A DNA stretch of 64,000 bases from an uncultured Bacteroidales bacterium (lineage in GTDB: Bacteria; Bacteroidota; Bacteroidia; Bacteroidales; UBA932). The notes beneath the pieces are model-generated. The model saw only the letters and a list, made by a program, of their open reading frames with translations, was not told the DNA's origin and ran no database searches. Shown here piece by piece: positions 43,098 through 51,959 of this stretch. The position numbers were made by a program, and so were the translations under genes. The stretch's first letter is position 1, and the number at the start of each line of letters is the position of its first letter. The stretch spans positions 1 to 64,000 of the forward strand of contig CALUPB010000012.1 in NCBI GenBank assembly GCA_944322585.1, read 5' to 3'.

Positions 43098-44111
43098 TCA
43101 GCAGCTGCGGCCTTCCACAAGAGTCGGTCTGATGAATATCTGCCCGCGGGTCTCGGCAAAGCCGGGCTTGCGGGCAATCATGTTTACCAGCATGTCCGCG
43201 GCAATCTGCCCTATCTGCGGGACAGGCTGTTCTATACGTGTTATCGGCGGGTCGAGATAATCCAGAAACATATTGTTGTCGAAAGAGATTATTCCTATGT
43301 CGTCAGGTATCTTCAGAGCCCGTTCCCTTATGGCAGTGAGTGCTCCCAGCATTATTGTCGTGCTGAATGCGAAGACGGCATCCGGAATATTGCCGGAATC
43401 CACCGCTTTCGTGAGACTTTCATAACCGTTTTCTACAGAAAAGGCGTTTCCTGTCACTGTAAATCTTATATCCTTGTCTTCATTTGCCTTGACGGCATCG
43501 GTAAGTCCTCTGACCCTTTCCCTGTTGGTCATGGAGGTCCGGACTCCCTGGATTGCCAGTATGTTGCGGTATCCTTTCCGTATCAGGTGTTCAGTGGCTA
43601 TATAACCGCCGGAATAGTTGTCGGTGCATACGTAGGGCAGGGAAGTGTCCGGGAAATACCTGTCGATAAGCACTACGGGAATGCTTTTGCTTATGCTTTC
43701 CAACAGGGAGGGCGAATTCCCCACTGGTACGGCTATGATACCGTCTACTTTTCTGGACAGGAACGAATACAGGGCTTCGGTTTCCATAGCCTCGGTTTCC
43801 ATCGAGTCGGCAAGCAGGATATTGTATCCGTGTCCTTTCAGCTGGTTGGTTATGACGCTGGCCATGTTGGCGAAGAACGGGTTGTCGATGCTCGGTACGG
43901 TCAGACCTATCGTGTCGGTCCGTCGTGTCCGCAATCCCTTGGCAATCAAGTCGGGGGTGTAATTGCATTTTTCCGCTTCCGCCGTGATGATTTCAATCGC
44001 CTTGCGCCCGATCCTGTATTGTTCCCCTTTGCCCGACAATACCCTGGATACGGTAGAGATGGAATATCCTGTGCGCTGCGATATGGTTTGAAGGCTTTCT
44101 TTATTGGTCAT
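43098..44111 (-). CDS. LacI-family transcriptional regulator
   Basis: This 337-residue repressor has an N-terminal LacI helix-turn-helix (LQTISQRTGYSISTVSRVLSGK, about 5-26) and a periplasmic-binding-protein-like ligand domain (TIGLTVPSIDNPFFANM, VDGIIAVPVG, YVCTDNYSGGYIATEHLI, PPITRIEQPVPQIG). Such proteins bind a sugar or nucleoside and control nearby genes. Its target cannot be told; it is convergent with folD, and a purine link would be speculation. A TAACTTTG promoter lies 25 bp upstream. Confidence 0.93.
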   Translation of the reverse strand: MTNKESLQTISQRTGYSISTVSRVLSGKGEQYRIGRKAIEIITAEAEKCNYTPDLIAKGLRTRRTDTIGLTVPSIDNPFFANMASVITNQLKGHGYNILLADSMETEAMETEALYSFLSRKVDGIIAVPVGNSPSLLESISKSIPVVLIDRYFPDTSLPYVCTDNYSGGYIATEHLIRKGYRNILAIQGVRTSMTNRERVRGLTDAVKANEDKDIRFTVTGNAFSVENGYESLTKAVDSGNIPDAVFAFSTTIMLGALTAIRERALKIPDDIGIISFDNNMFLDYLDPPITRIEQPVPQIGQIAADMLVNMIARKPGFAETRGQIFIRPTLVEGRSC

Positions 44112-44136
44112 CTTTGTCTTGATTCATCGGTATATG

Positions 44137-44144
44137 CAAAGTTA
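44137..44144 (-). promoter_or_regulatory. Promoter of the LacI-type gene (TAACTTTG)
   Basis: TAACTTTG on the minus strand, 25 bp before the ATG. Confidence 0.55.
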
Positions 44145-44279
44145 ATATTTCCTGTTTCTATTCTCAACCCATTTTGTCCGGCATTTCCTGTGGTATTTCA
44201 GGATACGGGAGGCCTGATGTCTGTGCATCACGTTTCTGATCAGGGAGCTGTCTGAATTCCTTTTAAATCTATCCTGACA

Positions 44280-44774
44280 TTATAGTATTTTCAGCGCGAT
44301 TGCAGCACAGGCTTCCGCGTCTGCAAGAGCATGATGGTGAGCCTTGAGGTCATATCCGCACCGGGCTGCAACGGTATGGAGCTGATGATTGGGGAGCATT
44401 CCCCGGAAAATCCGTCTGGAAGCCCTGCATGTGCAGAAAAAGCTGTAGTCGGGATAATCCATCCGGTACATCCGGAACACTGCCTTGAGACATCCTTCGT
44501 CGAACATGCTGTTGTGGGCGACGAGCGGCAGACCTGCTATTACAGGTTCGGCCCTGGCCCAGACTTCAGGGAATACCGGGGCATTTTCCGTGTCATGGAA
44601 TGACAGTCCGTGTATCCGGGTGTTCCAGTAGGAATAGTATTCCGGTTCCGGACGTATCAGGCTGTAGAACCTGTCGGTGATTACACCGTCATGTACGGCG
44701 ACTATACCGATGCTGCATACGCTGGTAGGTTCCCTGTTGGCCGTCTCGAAGTCTATTGCTGCAAAATCTTTCAT
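44280..44774 (-). CDS. DnaQ-like 3'-5' exonuclease
   Basis: This 164-residue nuclease belongs to the DEDDh group: Asp and Glu in AAIDFETAN (residues 4-12), Asp in the middle block LVAHNSMFDEGCLKAV, and His and Asp in HHALADAEACAAIAL at the C-terminus. Stand-alone proteins of this type are common in Bacteroidales; DNA or RNA substrate is open. I prefer the ATG at 44774 (MKDFAAIDFETAN) by family precedent; another ATG at 44804 overlaps the stop of the upstream lipoprotein gene (ATGA), which indicates that the two are co-transcribed. Confidence 0.87.
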   Translation of the reverse strand: MKDFAAIDFETANREPTSVCSIGIVAVHDGVITDRFYSLIRPEPEYYSYWNTRIHGLSFHDTENAPVFPEVWARAEPVIAGLPLVAHNSMFDEGCLKAVFRMYRMDYPDYSFFCTCRASRRIFRGMLPNHQLHTVAARCGYDLKAHHHALADAEACAAIALKIL

Positions 44775-44800
44775 ATCGTCAGTTTGACGGTTTCCCGTTT

Positions 44801-46822
44801 TCATATCATTCCGCTGAGGACATCCACCAGGCGACTGTGGTCACGGAAATCGTTGCGCAGGCTGTAGTTCCCCTCCCTGTCCACGAGTACATAGGACGGT
44901 ATGCCGTCGATTTTGAACTTGTCGCCAAGATATTTCCACTGCTCCCCGTTGAGCCGGTAGTGTAAGCCCCTTATCTCCGGTATCATTGTCTTGTATTTTA
45001 CCAGAGGAGAGGTTTCGTTGGCAATGTATATCCATACTATGTCATCGCTTTTCAAGGCCGTGTCTTTTAGCGGTTCATTCTTTTCTATTGCATACCTGCA
45101 TGGCTCGCACCAGGTGTTCCAGAAGTCGACGAGGATTATTTTCCCTTTGTGCGGGGCGATGATTGCATCGAACAGTCTGTCATTGCCCACATCAGGCGTT
45201 GCACGGATCACGGCCTTCTGCGCTACGGCGGCAAGGGCTGCTTCGGCATCGGCCTGCATTGTCCGGAATGCTTCGAGGTAGAATCCGTTCCCCATCCCTT
45301 CCAGCATCCTGAAATCTTCTTCGGAGACAGCGGCGTCCGCAGCCTTTTTCGCCAGTCCCTGTCCGGACACCTTCCTCAGCTCCGGTATCAGACCGGAACC
45401 GATGCCTGCCAGTCCGGGCCAGTCTATATCTTCTGATGTGACAGCATCAATGTAATCGAGCATCATTTCCCCCATCAGCAGCTTCGGGTCATTGATGTCG
45501 AACAGGGTGCAGACAGCCGCGTAATTGTCGGGTTTCATTCTGTCCAGACCCGGGCAGGTCTTCCCCCAGAGGCTGAAGTCATTGTGTACATTCATGTAAT
45601 TGTGTGTGCGCAGGAAATCTCCTTGCGCAAATGCCGTTACCGTCTCCTCTTTCAGGGTGATGAGCTGGAATTCTTTCATCATGGCATCTGCGTCGCACCC
45701 GGCTATGCTGTCGGCAAGTTCCGTGTATCTGTCGATGACATGCTCCGTGTACTCGTCGGCTGTCATCGTGTAGGATGCGAATTCCCCTGAATAGAGGTTC
45801 ATTCTGTATTTAAGAACGTTGCTCCCGGCTGCCCTGCCGTTCGTAATGGAAGAATATTTTCCGGAAGCATATGTGCTTCTGAACGGTTTTACGTCTGCTT
45901 CTTTTCCGGGTTTCATCCGGTATGCCTGAAGCAGCCAGCCGGTTTCCCGCATGTCATAATATACATCCGCGCTGTCGCCAGGTGCCAGCCATACCGTGCT
46001 TCCCCCGGTACCCATCGTTACGACGGCTATGGCATTTGCCGGACCATATTGCCTGAATTTGAATTCCGCAGTTGCCGTTTCCGGATCGATATCAGCGTGG
46101 TATGACTGCTGTCCGTTCAGCAGCGTGTTTACATACAGGCTTACCTTCTTTCCAAGTTCAGGCCTGTAGTGTATCAGATGCATCCTTACAGTGGTCATCC
46201 CTACGGTAAAGTCAGGTCCCGGGACATGCCGGCCGTCATCGGCCTCGGATGCATACTGCCTGCCATTGGGTTTATTATCCGCCTCGGATGCATGCTGTCT
46301 GCCATCGGGTGTACCATTCTCTACAGAGGTGCGGCGGATCTTATACGCAGTCTGGTTCAGGATGTTTTCCGGTATTCCGGCCGGTCTGTCGTATTCTGTC
46401 TTTCCTGTAAGGTCTATTCCGTAGAGCTTGAAACAGTCCTCGCAGTCGGATTCGATGAAGTCAAATGATTTCGTACGCTTCGGCAGCGGCTCGAACATAA
46501 GTCTGAAAGAGGCTTCTCCGGAAGCAGGCATCCAGAAAAGGGAATCCGGCTCAATGCCGTCGCTGCCGGTCAGGGTGTATTTCCTGCCTTTGGTGGCAAG
46601 GTATGAGTCGGATGAAATCTTTATCCAATAGTTCGGGATATACCTCGCATTTATGTGGAGGACAGTGGCTGTGTCAGACAGTTCCACTTTGGCTATGTCG
46701 AGTGTCGTGCTGTTGGCTGTCTCAATCAGGGGGTAGTCCACTGTCTTGACTGTCCGGGAGCACGATGCCGCTATCGTGGCAGTGGCTGCTGTCAATGCAA
46801 TAGCTTTGATTATATGTTTCAT
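44801..46822 (-). CDS. TlpA-like thioredoxin-fold lipoprotein
   Basis: This 673-residue exported protein has a lipoprotein signal (IAASC, Cys near 21), a long N-terminal region of unknown fold, and a C-terminal thioredoxin-like domain with the redox motif FWNTWCEPCRYAIEKN (about 575-590) and GIPSYVLVDREGN. It probably acts as a periplasmic thiol-disulfide reductase. Residues about 167-205 hold an imperfect 13-residue repeat (GRQHASEADNKPN / GRQYASEADDGRH) encoded by a 39-bp DNA repeat (46242 and 46281), which looks like an insertion. A TAACTTTG promoter (46857-46850) lies 27 bp before the ATG. Confidence 0.85.
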   Translation of the reverse strand: MKHIIKAIALTAATATIAASCSRTVKTVDYPLIETANSTTLDIAKVELSDTATVLHINARYIPNYWIKISSDSYLATKGRKYTLTGSDGIEPDSLFWMPASGEASFRLMFEPLPKRTKSFDFIESDCEDCFKLYGIDLTGKTEYDRPAGIPENILNQTAYKIRRTSVENGTPDGRQHASEADNKPNGRQYASEADDGRHVPGPDFTVGMTTVRMHLIHYRPELGKKVSLYVNTLLNGQQSYHADIDPETATAEFKFRQYGPANAIAVVTMGTGGSTVWLAPGDSADVYYDMRETGWLLQAYRMKPGKEADVKPFRSTYASGKYSSITNGRAAGSNVLKYRMNLYSGEFASYTMTADEYTEHVIDRYTELADSIAGCDADAMMKEFQLITLKEETVTAFAQGDFLRTHNYMNVHNDFSLWGKTCPGLDRMKPDNYAAVCTLFDINDPKLLMGEMMLDYIDAVTSEDIDWPGLAGIGSGLIPELRKVSGQGLAKKAADAAVSEEDFRMLEGMGNGFYLEAFRTMQADAEAALAAVAQKAVIRATPDVGNDRLFDAIIAPHKGKIILVDFWNTWCEPCRYAIEKNEPLKDTALKSDDIVWIYIANETSPLVKYKTMIPEIRGLHYRLNGEQWKYLGDKFKIDGIPSYVLVDREGNYSLRNDFRDHSRLVDVLSGMI

Positions 46823-46849
46823 ACCTTTTAGTATTGTTTCATATCTTGA

Positions 46850-46857
46850 CAAAGTTA
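46850..46857 (-). promoter_or_regulatory. Promoter of the TlpA-like gene (TAACTTTG)
   Basis: TAACTTTG on the minus strand, 27 bp before the ATG at 46822. Confidence 0.55.
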
Positions 46858-46883
46858 ATAAAATAATCCGAATCAGTTACCCA

Positions 46884-46981
46884 GGCGGTTTTCTGGCAGA
46901 CCTGGCACACCACACCCGCTTTGAAGCACTTCTGTGGCAAGGGACCGTTCCAGGTTTGCGCGTTTTTGACAGACCTGGAAC
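46884..46981. repeat. Family A palindrome pair, inverted orientation
   Basis: A degenerate hairpin ends with CAGACCTGGCAC at 46908 and a perfect one (GTTCCAGGTTTG ... CAGACCTGGAAC) ends at 46981, again 73 bp apart. The spacer CCACACCCGCTTTGAAG is the inverse of that at 1967-1996. Confidence 0.85.
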
Positions 46982-47114
46982 GCCCTCCCCTCGTAGAGCC
47001 CCCCCCGAGCGTCTTGGGATACTGATCTTCCGTTCCCACTGGATTTACGGATAGGAGGCGACAACGGGAGAGCGGGTGTGCCGGCGATTGTGTCCTGAAA
47101 AACAGCTGTCGGCT

Positions 47115-48083
47115 CTATGATTGTTTTGTACGTGTCACGGTATGCAGGACGTGACCGTCCTTGTCAAGCATATGCAGGTTGAGCTCGTGTCTGTCGGCAG
47201 TGATTAGGGACCAGCCGGTCTCGTTGCTGCAGAACACGGTGCCCTCGACAGGCTTTACGTCCTTGCGGCTGAGTGATCCGGACGAGTTGACCACATAGTC
47301 TATGTCGCAGCCGTCTCTGCGGATATGTTGGAATGTGTGGATGTGTCCGCAGAGATACATGTCCACATTTCCGTATTTCCGGAGGACAGGGTCGAGCCTC
47401 TCCTGTAGATTCTGTCTTTCGCTTGCGGTCTTGTCCGTGTCTGCATAGACGGGATGGTGCCCCACGACAAGCACCCAGTCTTCATCCGCTTCGGCAAGGA
47501 CGCTGTCCAACCAGGAGAGCTGGTCTTTGTAGTCGGATCCTGAAGCATCGGCATATCTCTCTGAATTCCTGTACCTGTCGATCATCGGGGTGGTGTCCAC
47601 CATTACTATACGTACGGTTGTGCCGTCCTCTTCTTTCACGAAAGTATAATATTTTGCGGGCATCTGCCAGCGTGCACTTACATCGCTGTATTCCACCATG
47701 GCATCGGTATTCCCCCTGTATTCATGGTTACCGCATACAGGATGCCATGGCACCATCAGGTCAGGATGTGAATAGACGAGTTCGTAGTTGGTCATCCACA
47801 GCGGATCCGATACGCTTCTTATGCCTTCGAAATGGTGCGTGTCGCCGGCTGCAAGGATAAAGTCGATGCCGATGATCCCTCCCATGCGGCCCATGGTTTC
47901 GGCAACAGGCTTCTGGTAATAGTATCCGTTGCGCCCGAGGTCATTGACAAGGTAGAAGTTCAGTGACTTTCCGATGGCTTTCCATTCGTCTGCGGGATCT
48001 TCCCGGACAGTTGTGCCGCCACCGCAGCATGAGCCTGCAAGAAATGCGGAAGCGGCAAGAAGTAAGATGATGATTCTTTTCAT
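47115..48083 (-). CDS. Metallophosphoesterase lipoprotein (acid phosphatase-like)
   Basis: This 322-residue exported phosphatase has a lipoprotein signal (LAGSC) and the metallophosphoesterase motifs FYLVNDLG, LAAGDTHHFEG (about 78-88), HPVCGNHEYRG (about 113-123), VVGHHPVYAD and MYLCGHIHTFQH. It fits the purple acid phosphatase-like group of Bacteroidales. The substrate is not evident. I start at 48083 (MKRIIILLL) for the signal peptide. A TAAATTTG box lies 23 bp upstream. Confidence 0.88.
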   Translation of the reverse strand: MKRIIILLLAASAFLAGSCCGGGTTVREDPADEWKAIGKSLNFYLVNDLGRNGYYYQKPVAETMGRMGGIIGIDFILAAGDTHHFEGIRSVSDPLWMTNYELVYSHPDLMVPWHPVCGNHEYRGNTDAMVEYSDVSARWQMPAKYYTFVKEEDGTTVRIVMVDTTPMIDRYRNSERYADASGSDYKDQLSWLDSVLAEADEDWVLVVGHHPVYADTDKTASERQNLQERLDPVLRKYGNVDMYLCGHIHTFQHIRRDGCDIDYVVNSSGSLSRKDVKPVEGTVFCSNETGWSLITADRHELNLHMLDKDGHVLHTVTRTKQS

Positions 48084-48106
48084 GAGCGATTGTTTTGGCA
48101 TTCCTG

Positions 48107-48114
48107 CAAATTTA
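48107..48114 (-). promoter_or_regulatory. Promoter of the phosphoesterase gene (TAAATTTG)
   Basis: TAAATTTG on the minus strand, 23 bp before the ATG. Confidence 0.5.
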
Positions 48115-48199
48115 CGGAAATTATCCGGTTCCATGGTCTGATGATTATCCGTATCGGCATATCTTGCAGGAAACAGGACAGATTATGCAGAATAATTCG

Positions 48200-48207
48200 T
48201 ATATTTG
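48200..48207 (+). promoter_or_regulatory. Promoter of the guaB operon (TATATTTG)
   Basis: TATATTTG, 19 bp before the guaB ATG. It belongs to no repeat. Confidence 0.6.
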
Positions 48208-48226
48208 CCCCCAAAAATTTTTACAG

Positions 48227-49696
48227 ATGGAGACGTTAGTTAATTCTCAGATTCCCGAAGGTCTCACCTTTGATGATGTACTGCTTGTCCCTGCCCGCTC
48301 CGAGGTCCTGCCGAGAGATGTGGATGTCACGACAGAATTTTCAAGGAACATAAAGCTTCATACGCCTATCGTCTCGGCGGCGATGGATACCGTCACTGAA
48401 GCGGAACTTGCGATTGCCATGGCGCGTGCCGGAGGTATAGGCGTCATTCACAAGAATATGCCTATCGAACAGCAGGTTGCGCAGGTACGCCGTGTCAAGA
48501 GGGCCGAGAACGGGATGATATACGATCCTATAACCATCAGCCCTGACGCCACCGTGGGGGCTGCTCTCGGAATGATGGCGCAGCATCATATCGGAGGAAT
48601 TCCGGTAGTGGACGGCAACAACTATCTTATCGGAATTGTGACGAACAGGGATCTCCGTTTCCAGGACAATATGGCGCTGCCCGTATCGGAGGTAATGACT
48701 TCTGAAAACCTGGTGACTGCGCCTCAGGGAATAGGTCTGGAGGAGGCTACTGCCATTATAAAGAACCATAAGTTCGAGAAACTCCCTGTCGTGGACAAGG
48801 ACGGCAAACTCGTCGGACTCATCACCTACAAGGATCTGATGAAGATCAAGGACAATCCTATCGCATCCAAGGATTCCAAGGGTCGTCTTCTCGTAGCGGC
48901 TGCCGTGGGTATCACGTCCGACACCATAGAGAGGATAGAGATGCTCAGCAGTGCCGGAGCCGATGCCGTGGTCCTGGATACGGCGCACGGACATTCCGTC
49001 AATGTGCTGAATGCAATAAAGAAAGCATGCGATACGCTTCCGGGGATAGAGATAGTGGCAGGCAATGTCGCTACGGCGGAAGGTGCCCAGGCTCTTGCCG
49101 ATGCGGGCGTAAGTGCGGTAAAGGTCGGTATAGGACCTGGTTCCATCTGTACGACCCGTGTGATAGCGGGAGTCGGTATGCCTCAGCTTACAGCCGTGAT
49201 GCTTGCAGCCGATGCGCTCAAAGGGACAGGTATTCCTGTCATAGCGGACGGAGGAATAAGGTATTCGGGAGACATAGTCAAGGCTCTTGCAGCGGGTGCC
49301 AGCACGGTAATGGCCGGTTCTCTCTTCGCCGGAGTCGAGGAATCCCCGGGAGATACGATCATACTCAACGGAAGGAAATTCAAATCGTACAGGGGCATGG
49401 GTTCTCTGGAAGCAATGCAGCACGGTTCGAAGGACAGGTATTTCCAGGATATGGAGGACGATGTCAAGAAACTCGTTCCGGAAGGGATTGTAGCCCAGGT
49501 GCCGTACAAGGGGACTCTTTCGGAGGTTGTGTACCAGCTCGTCGGCGGTCTGCGTGCAGGTATGGGATATGTCGGCGCCAAGGACATCAGCTCTCTCCGT
49601 TCGGCACGGTTCGTGCGCATCACCAATGCCGGCTACATCGAGAGTCATCCGCATGATGTCACCATTACCAGGGAATCTCCTAATTATTCAAGGTAA
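48227..49696 (+). CDS. guaB: IMP dehydrogenase
   Basis: This 489-residue enzyme oxidises IMP to XMP on the way to GMP. It has the TIM-barrel start [16 protein letters not shown], two CBS domains (about 90-205, [14 protein letters not shown] and [13 protein letters not shown]), the active-site loop [11 protein letters not shown] (Cys near 304), the IMP site [16 protein letters not shown] and the flap region RGMGSLEAM. Start at 48227 ([17 protein letters not shown]). Its TAA overlaps the ATG of the following lipoprotein gene, so it heads a four-gene operon with envelope genes. Confidence 0.97.
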   Translation: METLVNSQIPEGLTFDDVLLVPARSEVLPRDVDVTTEFSRNIKLHTPIVSAAMDTVTEAELAIAMARAGGIGVIHKNMPIEQQVAQVRRVKRAENGMIYDPITISPDATVGAALGMMAQHHIGGIPVVDGNNYLIGIVTNRDLRFQDNMALPVSEVMTSENLVTAPQGIGLEEATAIIKNHKFEKLPVVDKDGKLVGLITYKDLMKIKDNPIASKDSKGRLLVAAAVGITSDTIERIEMLSSAGADAVVLDTAHGHSVNVLNAIKKACDTLPGIEIVAGNVATAEGAQALADAGVSAVKVGIGPGSICTTRVIAGVGMPQLTAVMLAADALKGTGIPVIADGGIRYSGDIVKALAAGASTVMAGSLFAGVEESPGDTIILNGRKFKSYRGMGSLEAMQHGSKDRYFQDMEDDVKKLVPEGIVAQVPYKGTLSEVVYQLVGGLRAGMGYVGAKDISSLRSARFVRITNAGYIESHPHDVTITRESPNYSR

Positions 49697-50556
49697 TGCA
49701 CAGACTGTTGTCCGTTCTCATTGCAGGCATTGCTGTTTCCGGCAGCCTTACATCATGCAAACTGATAAATTCTATCCTGCATGATGAGGAAGTGGTGGCC
49801 AAGGTAGGGAACAATATGCTGTACAAGAGCGAGGTGACATCCCTTATACCGTCCGGTATCTCCGGGGATGACAGCCTGCGGCTCGCGATGCAGTATATCA
49901 ATTCGTGGGCATCGGACATGGTCTATTTAGACATCGCCGAGAAGCAGCTTTCCAAGACGGAGAAAGACGTTTCCAAACAGCTTGAGACCTACAGACGGGC
50001 TCTTCTGAAATACCGTTACGAACAGTTATATGTCAATGAAAGGCTTGACACGGCTGTTACTTATGGCGAGGTGGAGGAATATTACAGGTCGCATACCGAA
50101 GATTTCAGGCTTGAAAGGCCGATAGTGAGGGCATGTTACCTCAACATGCTTCCCGAGTCGACCCATTTCGGGCAGATAAAGGATCTGATGTCTTCGACTG
50201 ACGAGGATTCGACATGGCAGGCGGAACAGCTGGCCTCTTCTTCATATGACAGATTTACCGACTATGCGGATTCCTGGATAGATGTGACTGTGCTGGCAGG
50301 AGATCTCGGAGTCGGCTACGAAACCATACTGCCATTGGAGCCGGATACATTCATAGAGACCGAGGGACAGAACGGAAAGCATAATGTAGCCTATATCTTC
50401 GATGCGGTTCCCGCAGGGGAGATACCTCCGGTGGAGTTCTGTGCCCCGATGATCAAGGATATCATTCTCAGTGCGAGAAAACACAGGCTTACGGCGTCTT
50501 TGGAACAGGAGTTGCTTGAGGATGCCCGCGATAAAGGAAAATTTGTAATATATTGA
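49696..50556 (+). CDS. PPIase-operon lipoprotein, SurA-N-like
   Basis: The 286-residue product has a lipoprotein signal (GSLTSC, Cys near 20) and then EVVAKVGNNMLYKSEVTSLI, the pattern of the N-terminal chaperone region of SurA/PpiC-type proteins. The middle is helical (SKQLETYRRALLKYRYEQLY), and no parvulin signature is evident, so it may be a chaperone without isomerase activity. It is coupled to guaB upstream (TAATG) and to the SurA-like gene downstream (TGATG). It likely helps outer-membrane protein folding; inference from neighbours. Confidence 0.7.
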   Translation: MHRLLSVLIAGIAVSGSLTSCKLINSILHDEEVVAKVGNNMLYKSEVTSLIPSGISGDDSLRLAMQYINSWASDMVYLDIAEKQLSKTEKDVSKQLETYRRALLKYRYEQLYVNERLDTAVTYGEVEEYYRSHTEDFRLERPIVRACYLNMLPESTHFGQIKDLMSSTDEDSTWQAEQLASSSYDRFTDYADSWIDVTVLAGDLGVGYETILPLEPDTFIETEGQNGKHNVAYIFDAVPAGEIPPVEFCAPMIKDIILSARKHRLTASLEQELLEDARDKGKFVIY

Positions 50557-51953
50557 TGCCAATGAAATACATGAGAATTGCCCTGGCGGCAGCAATGATG
50601 TGCGGTATTCTGCCGGTGTCTGCGCAGAGATATTCTGACGGACTGATAGACAAGTCTGTGGCAGTGGTGGGGAATGAAATGATTCTTCTGTCGCAGATAG
50701 AGCAGGAGATACAGATGCGCAGGGCGCAGGGAATGGCTTCTGACAGGAACATCAGATGCGAAATCCTTGAGCAGATGCTTGCGTCCAAGCTCTTTCTGAT
50801 GCAGGCCCGGGTGGATTCCCTGACAATCAACCAGGATATGGTGGCAGGGGATCTCGCGAACAGGATGGATCAGATCCGCACTCAGCTCGGCGGGGACGAG
50901 GAAGTGGAGAAATATTTCGGGAAGCCGCTGTACAAGCTCCGCGAGGAATGGAGAAGGACTTTGGAGGATCAGAACCTGACAATGATGATGCAGCAGAATA
51001 TAGTGGAGAAAATACCGGAACTCACTCCTTATGATGTGGAGCAGTATGTCGAAAGGACGGCTCCGGAAGATCTTCCCGTTGTCCCGATAAAGTACAGGCT
51101 CAGCCAGATCTGCATATATCCGGACAGAGAGGCGGCCGACAATGCGGTCAAGGAAAGGCTGCTTGCCATCAGGGAACGTATCATCAACGGAGAGAAATTC
51201 GCCACTCTCGCAAGGATATATTCTCAGGATCCGGGTAGTGCCCGGCGTGGAGGTGAACTCGGAATGGCATCCAAGTCTATATTCTGGCCGGCATTCTCGG
51301 ATGCTGCAATGGCCCTCAAGCCGGGTGTCGTGTCCCAGATAGTGGAGACTCCGGACGGCTTCCATATCATAGAAGTCCTTGAAAAGAAAGGGGACATGTT
51401 CAATGCCCGCCATATCCTCATGAAACCCGAATATACTTCGGATGACAGGGACAAGGCATTCAAGGTGCTGGACAGTCTCAAGACAGAGATACTTTCCAAT
51501 AATATCCCGTTCGAACTGGCAGCGAGATTTTTCTCGGAAGATCCTGCCACGAGGACCAACGGAGGGCAGATGGCGGATCCCAATACCGGTTCTGCATATT
51601 TCGAGATAGACCAGCTCAAGCCTCAGGACTATAATGCCATCAAGGATCTGAAGGAAGGGGAGATTTCAGTCCCGGTGGAGTCCCTCGACAATGAGGGAAG
51701 AGGCGGAACGACCGGAGGCAACACGGTGTACAAGATCCTGAAAGTGGACATGATTCTTCCTGCCCATACGGCGTCTTTCGACAATGATTATGACCTTCTT
51801 CTTTCCCAGGCGAAGCAGGAGAAGGAAATGGAGGCAATAGACAGTTTCATAGACGAGAAGATAACTTCCACTTACATTGTCATAGACCCCATGTTCAAGG
51901 ACTGTCCGTTCGAGAGGGATGGCTGGTATGAAAAGTTCCGCGAATCCGAATAG
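50556..51953 (+). CDS. surA: SurA-like parvulin peptidyl-prolyl isomerase
   Basis: This 465-residue periplasmic chaperone has a signal peptide (to about residue 23, VSAQ), a SurA N-terminal helical domain (VAVVGNEMILLSQIEQEIQM) and two rotamase domains: the first around RLSQICIYP ... DPGSARRGGELGM ... SQIVETPDGFHIIEVLEK (about 170-275) and the second around NARHILMKPEY ... FSEDPATRTNGGQM (about 282-390). It helps outer-membrane barrel proteins fold. The ATG at 50556 overlaps the previous stop. The symbol follows the family, not direct evidence of orthology. Confidence 0.88.
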   Translation: MPMKYMRIALAAAMMCGILPVSAQRYSDGLIDKSVAVVGNEMILLSQIEQEIQMRRAQGMASDRNIRCEILEQMLASKLFLMQARVDSLTINQDMVAGDLANRMDQIRTQLGGDEEVEKYFGKPLYKLREEWRRTLEDQNLTMMMQQNIVEKIPELTPYDVEQYVERTAPEDLPVVPIKYRLSQICIYPDREAADNAVKERLLAIRERIINGEKFATLARIYSQDPGSARRGGELGMASKSIFWPAFSDAAMALKPGVVSQIVETPDGFHIIEVLEKKGDMFNARHILMKPEYTSDDRDKAFKVLDSLKTEILSNNIPFELAARFFSEDPATRTNGGQMADPNTGSAYFEIDQLKPQDYNAIKDLKEGEISVPVESLDNEGRGGTTGGNTVYKILKVDMILPAHTASFDNDYDLLLSQAKQEKEMEAIDSFIDEKITSTYIVIDPMFKDCPFERDGWYEKFRESE

Positions 51954-51959
51954 CGTCAG

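Noticed and set aside
48341-49654. 437-codon minus-strand frame inside guaB
   Set aside because: It is the antisense shadow of a clear IMP dehydrogenase; codon bias of guaB keeps the opposite frame free of stops.
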